Counted from the first letter of the stretch, positions 9,073-17,884 are shown. The stretch: 34,924 bases of DNA from Cyanobacteria bacterium K_Offshore_surface_m2_239 (GCA_016882305.1 VGQX01000016.1:1-34924); one strand, 5' to 3'. The notes: generated by a model not told the origin, from the sequence alone. Numbers and translations are program-made.

Positions 9073-9621
9073 ATGCCCTCGCTCTTCCCCACCCCCGCCT
9101 CCACCCCGCGTGAGTGGAGGGCGGGTGCGCGCCGATCCTGGTGGGCGGCGGCGCTGTTCTGCGGCTGGCTTCTCCTCAGCCTGTGGCTGCCCGCTTCGGC
9201 TCGGGCGTCCTTCGGCGAACGGGTGGACTACACCCTCACCAACCAGGCGGGGAAGGATTTCCATGGCCAGGATCTCAGCGAAACGTCGTTCGCGGGGGCC
9301 GTGGCACGCCAGGCCAATTTCGACGCGGCCGATCTGCACGGGGCCATCTTCACGCAGGGAGCCTTCGCTGGCGCCAGCTTTCGCGGAGCCATCCTCAGTG
9401 ATGTGTTGATGGATCGTGTTGACTTCACGGGAGCCGATTTCAGCGGCGCCCTGTTGCGGGGGGTGATCGCCTCTGGCAGCGGTTTCGCTGGCGCCACCGT
9501 CACCGACGCGGACTTCAGCGGAGCCATCCTGGATCGCGCCGACCAGGTGGCGCTCTGTCGCAAGGCCAGCGGCCGCCATCCCGTCACCGGGGTGGAGACT
9601 CGGCTCAGCCTCGGCTGCTGA
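9073..9621 (+). CDS. Lumenal/secreted pentapeptide-repeat protein
   Basis: A 182-residue exported protein. Residues about 20-48 form a signal peptide: basic RAGARR, hydrophobic WWAAALFCGWLLLSLWLP, and the cleavage motif ASARA-S. The mature part carries about a dozen A(D/N)LxX-type pentapeptides (DLSETSFAGA, ANFDAADLHGAIF, DFTGADFSGALL, DADFSGAIL), which fold as a right-handed quadrilateral beta helix. The end has two cysteines (ALCRKASG..., SLGC). This layout resembles the plant and cyanobacterial thylakoid-lumen pentapeptide proteins (TL15/TL17 type), whose molecular role is not settled. It follows the 159-residue unknown gene closely. Confidence 0.87.
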   Translation: MPSLFPTPASTPREWRAGARRSWWAAALFCGWLLLSLWLPASARASFGERVDYTLTNQAGKDFHGQDLSETSFAGAVARQANFDAADLHGAIFTQGAFAGASFRGAILSDVLMDRVDFTGADFSGALLRGVIASGSGFAGATVTDADFSGAILDRADQVALCRKASGRHPVTGVETRLSLGC

Positions 9622-9669
9622 ACCCTCCCGGGAGTTCCACCTCTCCGGGGCCGCGTCCCGCTGGCCCCC

Positions 9670-11064
9670 TCATCCCTCCTGCCACCACCCCCGGAGCTTG
9701 CCCGGGTTGAGCAGGCCAGCGGGGTCCAGCTGGCGCTTGCAGGCCACCTGCGCCGCGTCAATCACCCCCAGACCTCCGTCCTCCACCGTGATCACGTGGG
9801 GATCAAAGAGCACGGCGCCAGCGTCCTCGCACTGGGCCATCAGCTCCTGAAGGGCATCGATCCCCTGATCCCGCAACACGGGGAGGCCTGCCAGACGACA
9901 GGCCCCCCCCTGGCGCACGCCTTCAAGATGCCAGTGCAGGTTGTCGCCCCAACGGGCCCGCAGGCGATCCAAAAAGGGACCCTCCGGTTGGGGGAGCAGC
10001 ATCTGGAGATACGTCCAGTCCGGATGCCGGGCCCGCCAATGAAGGGTGGTGTGATTCCAGGTCAGCTCCCGCAGGGGCACCCCTTTGGAGGTCGCTTCCG
10101 GCTCCCGCCAGACCACGCGCCCCTCCCGGGAGGCCAGCCAGGGAGCGGCCACCGGCACGGCATCGGGCGCCAGCAGCACCAGCAGTCGCGATTCTCCCGG
10201 CTCGGGAGCGGGGCAGCCTGTCGGCCAGGGCATGGCCGCCGCCAGAGGGGCCTCCAGCAGGCACACCTCCTGCAGCAAAAGGGCGGTGCTGGGCAGCTCC
10301 CTGGCGGCCTCCAAGGCCCGCTCCGCCTCGCTGAAGCTCGCCACCAGCTGCCACCAGGCCACCGCCTCGGCCGTGGCCAGGCGCAGGGCGGTGAGGATGC
10401 CGTTGGTGCCATAGGCATGGTTGAGAGGGTCGCAGGCCTCGCCGTCCAGGCGCAGCACCCGCGGCTCCGGCTCCATGGTCACCACCTCCAGTCCCAGCAG
10501 GTGGCCCGGATCCCGCAGGAACCCCCAGCGCAAGGACCCCACGCCTCCCGATCCCCCCGCGATGAAGCCCCCCACCGTGGCTGTGCGCCAGGTGCTCGGC
10601 GCCAGCCGCAGGGACCGTCCACTGGGCGCCAGCTTCCGATCGAGATCCGCCAGCAGGCAACCGGCTTCCACGTCCACCACCCCTGTGGCCGCCTCCACGC
10701 TCCGCAAGGCTGACAGTCCTCCCATCTCCACCACCACGCCGCCCGCCAGGGGAACGCATTGGCCGTAGTTGCCCGTGCCCGCCCCCCGCACGGTCAGCGG
10801 CACCCCGTGACGCGCGCAAGCCCCCGCCACGATGGCCACCTCCTCGCGATCGCGAGGGGCGACGGCCAGCTGGGCTCGGCAATGCGCCAGAAGCTGGCGG
10901 AGCACAGGGGAAAAGCCATGGAAATCCGTGGATCGTTTCTCCAGCTCCCCGGGGGCGCTCATCCGCGGGAGCGTCGGGGCCAGCCGGGTGAGCTCCGCCT
11001 CAAGGGCGCGGATCCGCCCGTCCGCGGGCCGGGGCGGCAGGGGGGGGAGGGCCAGGGAGGGCAT
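9670..11064 (-). CDS. FAD-binding oxidase (GlcD/PCMH-type flavoprotein)
   Basis: A 464-residue flavoenzyme of the FAD-linked oxidase C-terminal / PCMH family (glycolate or lactate dehydrogenase relatives). The N-terminal FAD domain is clear: PRDREEVAIVAGACARHGVP, VRGAGTGNYGQCVPLAGGVV, APSTWRTATVGGFIAGGSGG and YGTNGILTALRLA. The C-terminus ends with the usual LDPAGLLNPGKL. The substrate is unknown. The start is taken at the ATG 11064, which keeps the helix before LEKRSTDFHG but overlaps the upstream amidohydrolase by 65 bases. The ATG at 10962 would avoid the overlap. It is the last gene of a three-gene minus-strand operon. Confidence 0.85.
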   Translation of the reverse strand: MPSLALPPLPPRPADGRIRALEAELTRLAPTLPRMSAPGELEKRSTDFHGFSPVLRQLLAHCRAQLAVAPRDREEVAIVAGACARHGVPLTVRGAGTGNYGQCVPLAGGVVVEMGGLSALRSVEAATGVVDVEAGCLLADLDRKLAPSGRSLRLAPSTWRTATVGGFIAGGSGGVGSLRWGFLRDPGHLLGLEVVTMEPEPRVLRLDGEACDPLNHAYGTNGILTALRLATAEAVAWWQLVASFSEAERALEAARELPSTALLLQEVCLLEAPLAAAMPWPTGCPAPEPGESRLLVLLAPDAVPVAAPWLASREGRVVWREPEATSKGVPLRELTWNHTTLHWRARHPDWTYLQMLLPQPEGPFLDRLRARWGDNLHWHLEGVRQGGACRLAGLPVLRDQGIDALQELMAQCEDAGAVLFDPHVITVEDGGLGVIDAAQVACKRQLDPAGLLNPGKLRGWWQEG

Positions 11065-12394
11065 CAGGGCGCGGGGGGGGCGGGGCGAGCTCCAATCCTG
11101 GATCCACAGCGGGATCGCTGGCCGACAACCGCCGCAGCAAGGAGGAGGGTGCCTCGCTGTCGGGCGGCGGCAGCCAGGAGCCATCGCGCATCACGCGCCG
11201 TTGCGGGTTGCGCGCCAGGACCTCAGTCCAGGAGCGGGCCGCCAACACCACCAGATCCGCGGGCCCGCCGATCCGCAGCACCCCATCCCAGGACAGCCCG
11301 AGGAGCCGGGCGGGGGCCGTCGTCAGGGGGGCCAGGCCCGCCCGCCGCCAGGGCAGCGCGTGGCTGGCCAGCGTGGCCAGGCGGATCAGCTCGATGGGAT
11401 CGAAGTCCCCGCCGGGAAACCAGGCGTCTTGCACGTTGTCGCCGCCGATCGCCACCGTCACCCCCGCCGTCTGCAGCTGCTGGATCGGCGCCAGCGGACG
11501 CTTGCTCGGCGTCCGCTCGGGATGCCGATCGAGCAACCACAGATTCGTTGCGGGCAGGGCCACCACGCCCACATCCGCCTCGGCCAGCCCCTCTGCCAGG
11601 CGGCGCAGGGCCCGGTTGCCCAGGAGGCCCATGCTGCTGGCATGGCTCGCTGTCACCGGCACGCTGGGGCGCCGGTCGCGCAGCAGGGCGTTCAGCAGCA
11701 GCAGGCCGCGCGGCGGGGGCTGGGCGCTTTCATCCACATGGAGGTCGATGCCGCAGCCCTGCCGCTCCGCCAGGTCCAGCAAGGCGCGGAGGGCGTCGCC
11801 GTCGCGGCCGTCCGGTCGATAGGGAGGACCCAGAACTCCACCCAGGAGTCCGCCCGCGTCCGCGACCTGGCGCGCCTGCCGCTCCCCCTCCGCCGTCAAC
11901 CAGTGCTGAAGGGGGACGAGCGCCACCAATTCCAGGTCCACCCGCCCCGCCCAGCGCTGGCGCAGCTGGCCCAACACCTCCCAGCAGGTGGTCGACCAGG
12001 GGCCCAGGCTGTCGACGTGACTGCGGATGGCCCGCAGGCCGTAGCGCCAGGCCTGCTCCAGAGCCCGCTCCGCCCGCTCCTGGACCCCTTCCGCAGTGCG
12101 TTGCTCCGCCTCCCGCCGATTCGCCGCCATGGCCTCCTCCATGGAGCCGGACGCATTGCGGTGGGCGGAGGCCGTGAAGGCTTTGTCGAGATGGGCATGG
12201 GCCTCCACCAGGGGGGTGAGGGCCAGGGGGATGTCCCGCGCCGGCTCCGGCCCCGCATGGGGCACCACCGCGCTCACGCGCCCCTCCCGGTGCGTGATGC
12301 GCACCCGCACCAGACCGTCCGCGTCCGGCAGCCCGAGAGGCAGGCCGGGATCGAGAAGGGAGCGGGGGATGGCCAAGGGAGGAAGGGTGCTCAC
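11000..12394 (-). CDS. Cytosine-deaminase-like amidohydrolase
   Basis: A 464-residue metal-dependent amidohydrolase close in pattern to E. coli CodA and related N-heterocycle deaminases. Metal and catalytic residues align: HAHLDK (CodA HIHLD), RSHVDS, DLHVDE (CodA DVHCDE, His plus catalytic Glu), TASHASS (CodA ASHTT) and IGGDNVQDAWFP (CodA FGHDDVFDPWYP, metal Asp). It therefore looks catalytically intact, but the substrate (cytosine, isoguanine, creatinine or a triazine-like compound) is not determinable. The GTG start overlaps the upstream DUF4359 stop (GTGA). The last 30 or so residues are Pro/Arg/Ala-rich and overlap the FAD oxidase start. Confidence 0.86.
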   Translation of the reverse strand: MSTLPPLAIPRSLLDPGLPLGLPDADGLVRVRITHREGRVSAVVPHAGPEPARDIPLALTPLVEAHAHLDKAFTASAHRNASGSMEEAMAANRREAEQRTAEGVQERAERALEQAWRYGLRAIRSHVDSLGPWSTTCWEVLGQLRQRWAGRVDLELVALVPLQHWLTAEGERQARQVADAGGLLGGVLGPPYRPDGRDGDALRALLDLAERQGCGIDLHVDESAQPPPRGLLLLNALLRDRRPSVPVTASHASSMGLLGNRALRRLAEGLAEADVGVVALPATNLWLLDRHPERTPSKRPLAPIQQLQTAGVTVAIGGDNVQDAWFPGGDFDPIELIRLATLASHALPWRRAGLAPLTTAPARLLGLSWDGVLRIGGPADLVVLAARSWTEVLARNPQRRVMRDGSWLPPPDSEAPSSLLRRLSASDPAVDPGLELAPPPPRPDALPGPPPPAAPARGRADPRP

Positions 12395-12840
12395 CGCTTT
12401 GCCGGCCGTTCCGATTCGCGGGTCTGAATCAAGAGAAACTGTCCCGCGCCCGCGAAGGTGGTGGCTTTATAGCGCGGCAGGTGGAGATCAGGAATCTGGC
12501 GCAGTCCCGGCAGCAGGGCGGCCAGGTCGAGCTTGGTGCGGTAGACGCTGAACAGGCCGAAGTTCTGGCGCTGGGAGTTGGCCCGTACCAGGGTGCCCAA
12601 CACCTGACGTTGGGACTGGATCAGCGCCGGGCACTCCCGGATCAGCAGGCGCAACAGCCCGGAGAGTCCATCCTGTTGACACAGTTCCTTGACGAGCAGG
12701 GCGGTGAGTTGCGCCCCGCCGTAGTCGGCAAACGCGGCGGGACCGGGATTGGTGATTCCCAGCCCCACGACCAAACCCCCACCCAGGAGAGCGACCGCCA
12801 GCCCTCTGGAGACCGCTGTCACAGAACGATGCAAAACCAC
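12391..12840 (-). CDS. DUF4359-like cyanobacterial protein
   Basis: About 149 residues with one N-terminal hydrophobic segment (GLAVALLGGGLVVGLGI), followed at once by TNPGPAAFADYGGAQLTALLVKELC. This matches my memory of DUF4359 (TNPxxxxYxxYAxxxL, then Cys), and two further cysteines lie near. The rest ends in a beta-like FGLFSVYRT...YKATTFAGAGQFLLI. It is probably a membrane-anchored or exported protein, function unknown. The open frame extends to 12921, but that lead is not convincing. GTG codons at 12840 and 12822 are plausible starts. The stop overlaps the amidohydrolase start by 4 bases. Confidence 0.72.
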   Translation of the reverse strand: MVLHRSVTAVSRGLAVALLGGGLVVGLGITNPGPAAFADYGGAQLTALLVKELCQQDGLSGLLRLLIRECPALIQSQRQVLGTLVRANSQRQNFGLFSVYRTKLDLAALLPGLRQIPDLHLPRYKATTFAGAGQFLLIQTRESERPAKR

Positions 12841-12929
12841 TTCACCACATTGGCAGAAGCCTCCCTCCCGGCGCGGTGGGCATGGCATCGACAGCCTCTG
12901 GGGGGTCAGTGGTAAGGTCAAAACACCAC

Positions 12930-13003
12930 GGCGGGCGTCGCCAAGTGGTTAAGGCAGCGGCTTGTGGCGCCGCTATACGGGGGTTCGAATCCCCTCGCTC
13001 GCC
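12930..13003 (+). tRNA. tRNA-His (anticodon GTG)
   Basis: 74 bases including the histidine-specific extra 5' G (12930) paired with C73 (13003). The acceptor is GCGGGCG / CGCTCGC with one G-T pair, and the anticodon stem GCGGC/GCCGC has loop TTGTGGC (anticodon GTG). The T-loop TTCGAAT is standard. CCA is not encoded; the following bases are CTTTCTTCC. The DUF1611 gene converges on it and ends ten bases away. Confidence 0.95.
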
Positions 13004-13012
13004 CTTTCTTCC

Positions 13013-14140
13013 TCAGCCGTTCCCAAGTCCAGCCAAGGGACCGGCCAGCAAGGCCTCGAGCAGAGCACCTCCCCCCTGTCGCACCGGGTCGACACACGGC
13101 AATTCCGTCTCCTCCTGGATCCGCGCCACGGCGGCGCGGGCGTCGTCGTCATCAAGATGGGCCGTGTTGAGGGCGATGGCTCCCACTTTCGGTGGGGGAA
13201 CCCCGGGGCCATGGGTCATGGGCGCTGCGGCGGCCGTCCCGGGACGCCCCAGGGCGGCCAGCGCCTCCGCCACGGCGATCAGGTCCCTCAGGGGGGGGAT
13301 CGGGATGTGGGGAGCGCTGCGAATGCTGTCCTGCCCCGCGCGATGCACCAGGAGCAGGGCGGTCGGTTGAGAGCCGCGAAGCAAGGGCAGCGTGGCCGTC
13401 GATCCGGGATGGCACAACGATCCCTGGCCTTCCACCAGCACCAGGGTTCCCGGAGTGGCCGCTGCGGCGGCCGTCACCACCGCCTGCTCGACGCCACCAG
13501 CGGCGTAATCCACTCGAATGGCATCGAGCGGCACCCCGCTTCCACTGATCAGGATCCCCGCCTGGCCGGTCGCCACGAAGCGGGCGTCCAGGCCGCGTTG
13601 GAGCGCAGCCTCCTGAAGCTCCAGACACGCGCTCATCTTCCCCACCGACATGTCAGTGCCGATGGCCAACAGTCGGTGGCCCGGCAACTGGGCGGCCTGG
13701 GCCGAGCCGACGGTCAACCCGCGCGGTTCCTGCCGCAGGTCCCAGATCCAGGCCCCCGGTTTCAGCCGGGCGGCCAGTTCCGGATCCCTCCCCAACGCTG
13801 TGTGCAGTCCGCTGGCCAGGGACAAGCCGGCGTCCAGGGCCATCAGCAGGTCATCCCGCATCTCCACCGGCAACGCCCCACCGGCGGGAGCCAACCCCAC
13901 CACAGCCACGGCCCGCTCCGGAGCCTCCAGCAGGGGCAGGGCCTCCCGCAGGCTGGCCACCACGGCCGCAGTCCGCGCCAGTCCGGTGATCGCCGCCAGA
14001 TCGGCACCCGCATGGGCCGGATCGACCACCACCGGAATCGGGCCCTTGCGGTAGCGCAGCAGAGCCAATCCCGTTTTGCCGCGCAGATTGTCGAGGCCAT
14101 GGTGTTGCAACAACACCACCGGGGCATCAGCGGGGAGCAT
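13013..14140 (-). CDS. DUF1611 protein, DgcN-like
   Basis: A 375-residue DUF1611-family protein with an N-terminal Rossmann-like part (PVVLLQHHGLDNLRGKTGLALLRY, VVVDPAHAG) and a C-terminal P-loop domain with a Walker-A-like GTDMSVGKMSA, then VATGQAGILISGSGVPLDAIRVDYAAG and LVEGQGSLCHPG. From memory of the literature, DgcN in marine bacteria acetylates D-glutamate, and its neighbour DgcA racemises N-acetyl-D-Glu to N-acetyl-L-Glu. The same kind of gene pair is found here, so that role is possible, but it is inferred from context. The start chosen is the ATG at 14140, overlapping the stop of the enolase-superfamily gene by 14 bases. Confidence 0.82.
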   Translation of the reverse strand: MLPADAPVVLLQHHGLDNLRGKTGLALLRYRKGPIPVVVDPAHAGADLAAITGLARTAAVVASLREALPLLEAPERAVAVVGLAPAGGALPVEMRDDLLMALDAGLSLASGLHTALGRDPELAARLKPGAWIWDLRQEPRGLTVGSAQAAQLPGHRLLAIGTDMSVGKMSACLELQEAALQRGLDARFVATGQAGILISGSGVPLDAIRVDYAAGGVEQAVVTAAAAATPGTLVLVEGQGSLCHPGSTATLPLLRGSQPTALLLVHRAGQDSIRSAPHIPIPPLRDLIAVAEALAALGRPGTAAAAPMTHGPGVPPPKVGAIALNTAHLDDDDARAAVARIQEETELPCVDPVRQGGGALLEALLAGPLAGLGNG

Positions 14141-15275
14141 CGGAGGCGGTCTCACCGGAGGTCTCCTGGCCGGCGCCCAGCAGGCGCGCCAGGGGGCCAT
14201 CCTGCCGCACCCTCACCCCCAGCCCCGGGGCCGCTCCCGCGCGAAGCCCATCCCCCTCCAGGCGCGGACCGACAAAGGGGTCGTCGAGCAGATTGAGGTG
14301 GCTGTCCAGGTCCGGCCAGCGCGTCAACGGCAACAGCTGGCTCGCGGCGCCATTGAGCAGGGCGCTGTCGGAGTAGCAGCCCACCATCACCTCCAGGCCC
14401 AGCCGCTGGGCCACCCGGGCCATCAGATGGGCTTCGCTCAGCCCTCCCGCTTTGAGCAGCTTGATGTTCACCCCATCCACGTGGGGGGCGAGCCGCAACA
14501 GATCGGCCAGACTCCAGCAGCTCTCATCGGCCACCAATGGGATGGGGCAGTCCAGGTCGAGGGCGGCGAAGCCGGCGGTGTCCTCGTCTGGATCGCGCCG
14601 AGGGGGCAAGGGTTGTTCCAGAAGAACGACGCCCGCCGCCGCCAACCCGTCCACCATCCGGCGCGCCTCCTCCAGCGTCCAGCCGCCATTGGCATCCACC
14701 TGCAGCTCCGCCGCTTGGCCGCAGCTCCGCCAGTGCTCCCGCAAGGCGTCGCTGACGGCCGCCACCAGGGCCTTGTCGTGCTCCAGACCCTCTGGACTGC
14801 CCAGCTTGAGCTTCACCCGGCTGGCGGGACACACCGCCCACCAGCGCTCCAGGCGTTCCAACACCCGAGGCACGGTGCCCAGGCCAAGGGTGACACTCGT
14901 GGCCACGGCACTGGAGGCGTCCAGCCCCCACAGCTCCCCCACGGGCCGCCCCAGGCGCTTCCCCCACCAATCGAGCAGGGCCAGATCGGCGGCGCAACGG
15001 GCGGGGGGGGAGAGGGGCGCCAGCATCGGTTCGAGCGCCTGACGCGGTTCCGGCTCTCGGCCCTCCAGCCGCGGGATCAGGTCGGTCAACTCCACGGCGA
15101 TGGTCTCGGTGTCGATCCGCCGGTGACCGGTGTCGAAGCCGCCGCTCTCGCCCAGCCCCACCAGCCCCTCGTGCTCCACCGTGAAGAGGAGGCGCTCCAC
15201 AACGGCGGTGGTGCCGCGGCTGATGGTGAGCGGAACGGCCTTGGTGAGGGCGAAGCGGTGCAGGCGGCAGCGCAT
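14127..15275 (-). CDS. Enolase-superfamily epimerase/racemase (dipeptide epimerase or DgcA-like)
   Basis: A 382-residue member of the muconate-lactonising subgroup of the enolase superfamily, which includes L-Ala-D/L-Glu epimerases. Catalytic pieces are present in order: the KxK dyad in SRVKLKLG, metal ligands Asp in LQVDANGGW, Glu in LLEQPLPP and Asp in PLVADES, and the opposite-face Lys in [10 protein letters not shown], with a C-terminal DPFVGP. Substrate choice between Ala-Glu dipeptides and N-acetyl-glutamate cannot be read from the sequence. The ATG at 15275 gives the family length. The divergent miaB starts about 70 bases away. The following DUF1611 gene overlaps its end. Confidence 0.86.
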   Translation of the reverse strand: MRCRLHRFALTKAVPLTISRGTTAVVERLLFTVEHEGLVGLGESGGFDTGHRRIDTETIAVELTDLIPRLEGREPEPRQALEPMLAPLSPPARCAADLALLDWWGKRLGRPVGELWGLDASSAVATSVTLGLGTVPRVLERLERWWAVCPASRVKLKLGSPEGLEHDKALVAAVSDALREHWRSCGQAAELQVDANGGWTLEEARRMVDGLAAAGVVLLEQPLPPRRDPDEDTAGFAALDLDCPIPLVADESCWSLADLLRLAPHVDGVNIKLLKAGGLSEAHLMARVAQRLGLEVMVGCYSDSALLNGAASQLLPLTRWPDLDSHLNLLDDPFVGPRLEGDGLRAGAAPGLGVRVRQDGPLARLLGAGQETSGETASDAPR

Positions 15276-15345
15276 GGGCGGCGGGCCCGGGAGACATCGC
15301 CACGCTGACACGATGGCGGCCTTCCCGGCCGCTGGCGGGGCCGCC

Positions 15346-16857
15346 ATGTCCGAAACTGGTGGGATGACGGCGATGCATCCGCAAGGGGCCGCGGCTCCGG
15401 CCCTCTCCCCCGGTTTCCCCCAGGCCCCCCCCGGGCCCCCCTCTCAACCCCCCTCCACGGCCTCCCCCGAGGCCAGGCCCCCGGCCGCCTCCGCCCCCCG
15501 CGGCAGCTACTGGATCACCACCTTCGGCTGCCAGATGAACAAGGCGGACTCCGAGCGCATGGCCGGCATCCTGGAGGCGCGGGGGTATGCCCCTGGCCTG
15601 GATGAACACAGCGCCGACCTGGTGCTCTACAACACCTGCTCCATCCGCGACAGCGCGGAACAGAAGGTGTACAGCTATCTGGGCCGCCAGGCCATTCGCA
15701 AGCGAGCCAATCCCCATCTGATCCTCGTCGTGGCCGGCTGCGTGGCCCAGCAGGAGGGAGAAGCCCTGTTGCGCCGGGTGCCGGAGCTGGATCTGGTGAT
15801 GGGTCCCCAACACGCCAACCGGCTGGCCACGTTGTTGGAGCGGGTGGACAGTGGCGCCCAGGTGGTGGCCACCGACGAGCACCAGATCCTGGAGGACATC
15901 ACCACGGCGCGCCGCGAGAGCGCCGTCTGCGCCTGGGTGAATGTGATCTACGGGTGCAACGAGCGCTGCACCTACTGCGTGGTGCCCGCCGTGCGGGGGC
16001 GGGAGCAGAGCCGCACGCCGGCCGCCATTCGCGGGGAGATGGAGGAGCTGGCCCGCCGGGGTTATCGGGAGGTGACCCTTCTCGGCCAGAACATCGATGC
16101 CTATGGCCGCGATCTGCCCGGCATCACCCCCGAGGGCCGTCGCGCCCACACGCTCACCGATCTTCTGCACCAGGTGCACGACGTTCCGGGCCTGGCCCGC
16201 CTGCGTTTCGCCACCAGCCACCCCCGCTATTTCTCCGAGCGCCTGATCGAGGCCTGCGCCCGGCTGCCCAAGGTCTGTGAACACTTTCACATCCCCTTTC
16301 AGAGCGGGGATGACGACGTGCTCAAAGCCATGGGGCGGGGCTACACCGTGGAGCGCTACCGCCGCATCATCGACCGCATCCGCGAGCCGATGCCCGACGC
16401 CGCCATCAGCGCGGATGTGATCGTGGGGTTCCCGGGAGAAAGCGATGCCGGGTTCCGGCGCACCCTCGCCCTGATCGAGACGATCGGATTCGACCAGGTG
16501 AACACGGCCGCCTACTCCCCGCGTCCCAACACCCCCGCCGCCGATTGGAGCGACCAGCTGCCGGACGATGTGAAGGTGGAGCGGCTGCGCGAGCTGAACG
16601 CCCTGGTGGAGCGCACGGCCCATCAACGCAATGGCCGCTATCGGGGCCGCGTGGAGGAGGTGCTGGTGGAAGGAGTCAACCCCAGGGACGCCACCCAGGT
16701 GATGGGTCGCACCCGCACCAACCGCCTCACCTTCTTCCCCGCCAGCGATGGCCGTGGCGGCATCCACCAGCCCGGAGATCTGGTGGATGTACACATCGAC
16801 ACCGTGCGCCCCTTCTCGTTGAGCGGGGAGGCTGTGGACGGGCGGGCATGCCGTTAA
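15346..16857 (+). CDS. miaB: tRNA-2-methylthio-N6-dimethylallyladenosine synthase
   Basis: Radical-SAM methylthiotransferase that modifies A37 of tRNAs reading UNN codons. The MTTase domain begins at [12 protein letters not shown] (C62), followed by [10 protein letters not shown] and AGCVAQQEG, giving the three cysteines of the auxiliary cluster. The radical-SAM CxxxCxxC is in [15 protein letters not shown]-terminal TRAM domain ends at [15 protein letters not shown]. The protein is 503 residues, somewhat long, because of a Pro/Ala/Ser-rich N-terminal extension of about 45-50 residues with no later in-frame start before SYW. ATGs at 15346, 15364 and 15373 are all possible starts. Confidence 0.94.
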   Translation: MSETGGMTAMHPQGAAAPALSPGFPQAPPGPPSQPPSTASPEARPPAASAPRGSYWITTFGCQMNKADSERMAGILEARGYAPGLDEHSADLVLYNTCSIRDSAEQKVYSYLGRQAIRKRANPHLILVVAGCVAQQEGEALLRRVPELDLVMGPQHANRLATLLERVDSGAQVVATDEHQILEDITTARRESAVCAWVNVIYGCNERCTYCVVPAVRGREQSRTPAAIRGEMEELARRGYREVTLLGQNIDAYGRDLPGITPEGRRAHTLTDLLHQVHDVPGLARLRFATSHPRYFSERLIEACARLPKVCEHFHIPFQSGDDDVLKAMGRGYTVERYRRIIDRIREPMPDAAISADVIVGFPGESDAGFRRTLALIETIGFDQVNTAAYSPRPNTPAADWSDQLPDDVKVERLRELNALVERTAHQRNGRYRGRVEEVLVEGVNPRDATQVMGRTRTNRLTFFPASDGRGGIHQPGDLVDVHIDTVRPFSLSGEAVDGRACR

Positions 16858-16885
16858 GGTTCGCGAGGATTTGACCACCGCCCAG

Positions 16886-17884
16886 ATGTCTGCGCTCCTC
16901 CTCAGCCACCAGGCGCTGCTGGTGATGCCGGACGATGGACCTCAGGCCATCGTGGATCTGATCGATCAGGCGCGGAAGGAATTGCTGCTGAAGCAATTCA
17001 AGCTCCAGTCCGAAGTGGTGCTGTTGGCCCTCCGCCGCGCCCAAGAGCGCGGGGTGGACGTGCGCGTGATGCTCAATCCGCACACCTCTGGCGGCGATCG
17101 TTGGAATGATGAGACCTTCCGTCGCCTGCAGTCCTGGGGCATGGCCGCGGCCTGGACGAGCGAGGCCTTCCCGGTCACCCATGAGAAATCGATGCTCATC
17201 GATGGGGAAGCGGCACTGATTTCCACCTTCAATCTGTCGGACAAATACTTTCACGAAACCCGCGACTACGGTGTGCTGAGCCGCAACGCGGCCGTTGTTG
17301 CCCAGGTGCGCGCGGGGTTTGAGGCGGATTGGCTGCGCACCTTCTTCCAACCCGATCTCAACGTTGGCCTGGTCTGGAGCAGCGTCCACAGCCGCGGGCA
17401 GATGGCTCGCCTGATCGATGCCGCTGAGCGCACCCTCTGGATCCAGCATCCGAAGTTTGTTGATGCGGTGATCCTGGAGCGCATCGTCTGCGCCTGTGAG
17501 CGCGGCGTGAAGGTGCGGGTGCTCTGCGGTGGCAAGCACGGCGTCAGTGATTGGGATATCTACGACACCTTCTCTTCCCTGCGCGTGATGCAACGTTTTG
17601 GCGTGAAGGTTCGGCGCCAGAAACATTTGAAACTGCATGCCAAGCTGATCCTCATTGATGGCATTCATGCTCAGACGGGTTCCATGAACATCGATCGCAG
17701 CGCTTTCGATCTGCGCCGTGAGCTGGGAATTGAAAGCGATGCGCCCGCAGTGGTGGAGCGGCTGAAGGCCACCTTTGCGGCGGATTGGGCGAAGGCAGAG
17801 AAATACAACGCTCCCGATCCCCTGGATCCCTCCTTGCACGACGCCGGTGAGCTGCCTCCCGATCCCCATTTCGTGCATGACTGA
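16886..17884 (+). CDS. Phospholipase-D-like protein with two HKD motifs
   Basis: A 332-residue PLD-superfamily protein. Two HxKxxxxDG motifs are visible: HEKSMLIDGEAALISTFNLS and HAKLILIDGIHAQTGSMNID, each followed by the supporting Asn/Ser. No signal peptide or membrane span is seen, unlike most cardiolipin synthases, so the reaction (phosphatidyl transfer, nuclease or other phosphodiesterase) is undetermined. The ATG at 16886 is favoured over the TTG at 16871. It follows miaB by 28 bases, and its stop overlaps the chromate transporter start by 8 bases, so it is part of one transcript. Confidence 0.85.
   Translation: MSALLLSHQALLVMPDDGPQAIVDLIDQARKELLLKQFKLQSEVVLLALRRAQERGVDVRVMLNPHTSGGDRWNDETFRRLQSWGMAAAWTSEAFPVTHEKSMLIDGEAALISTFNLSDKYFHETRDYGVLSRNAAVVAQVRAGFEADWLRTFFQPDLNVGLVWSSVHSRGQMARLIDAAERTLWIQHPKFVDAVILERIVCACERGVKVRVLCGGKHGVSDWDIYDTFSSLRVMQRFGVKVRRQKHLKLHAKLILIDGIHAQTGSMNIDRSAFDLRRELGIESDAPAVVERLKATFAADWAKAEKYNAPDPLDPSLHDAGELPPDPHFVHD

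Noticed and set aside
14524-16878. A 784-codon open frame on the minus strand across miaB and the racemase gene
   Set aside because: Gly/His/Arg-rich shadow of high-GC coding DNA; the opposite strand carries miaB with all cysteine motifs.
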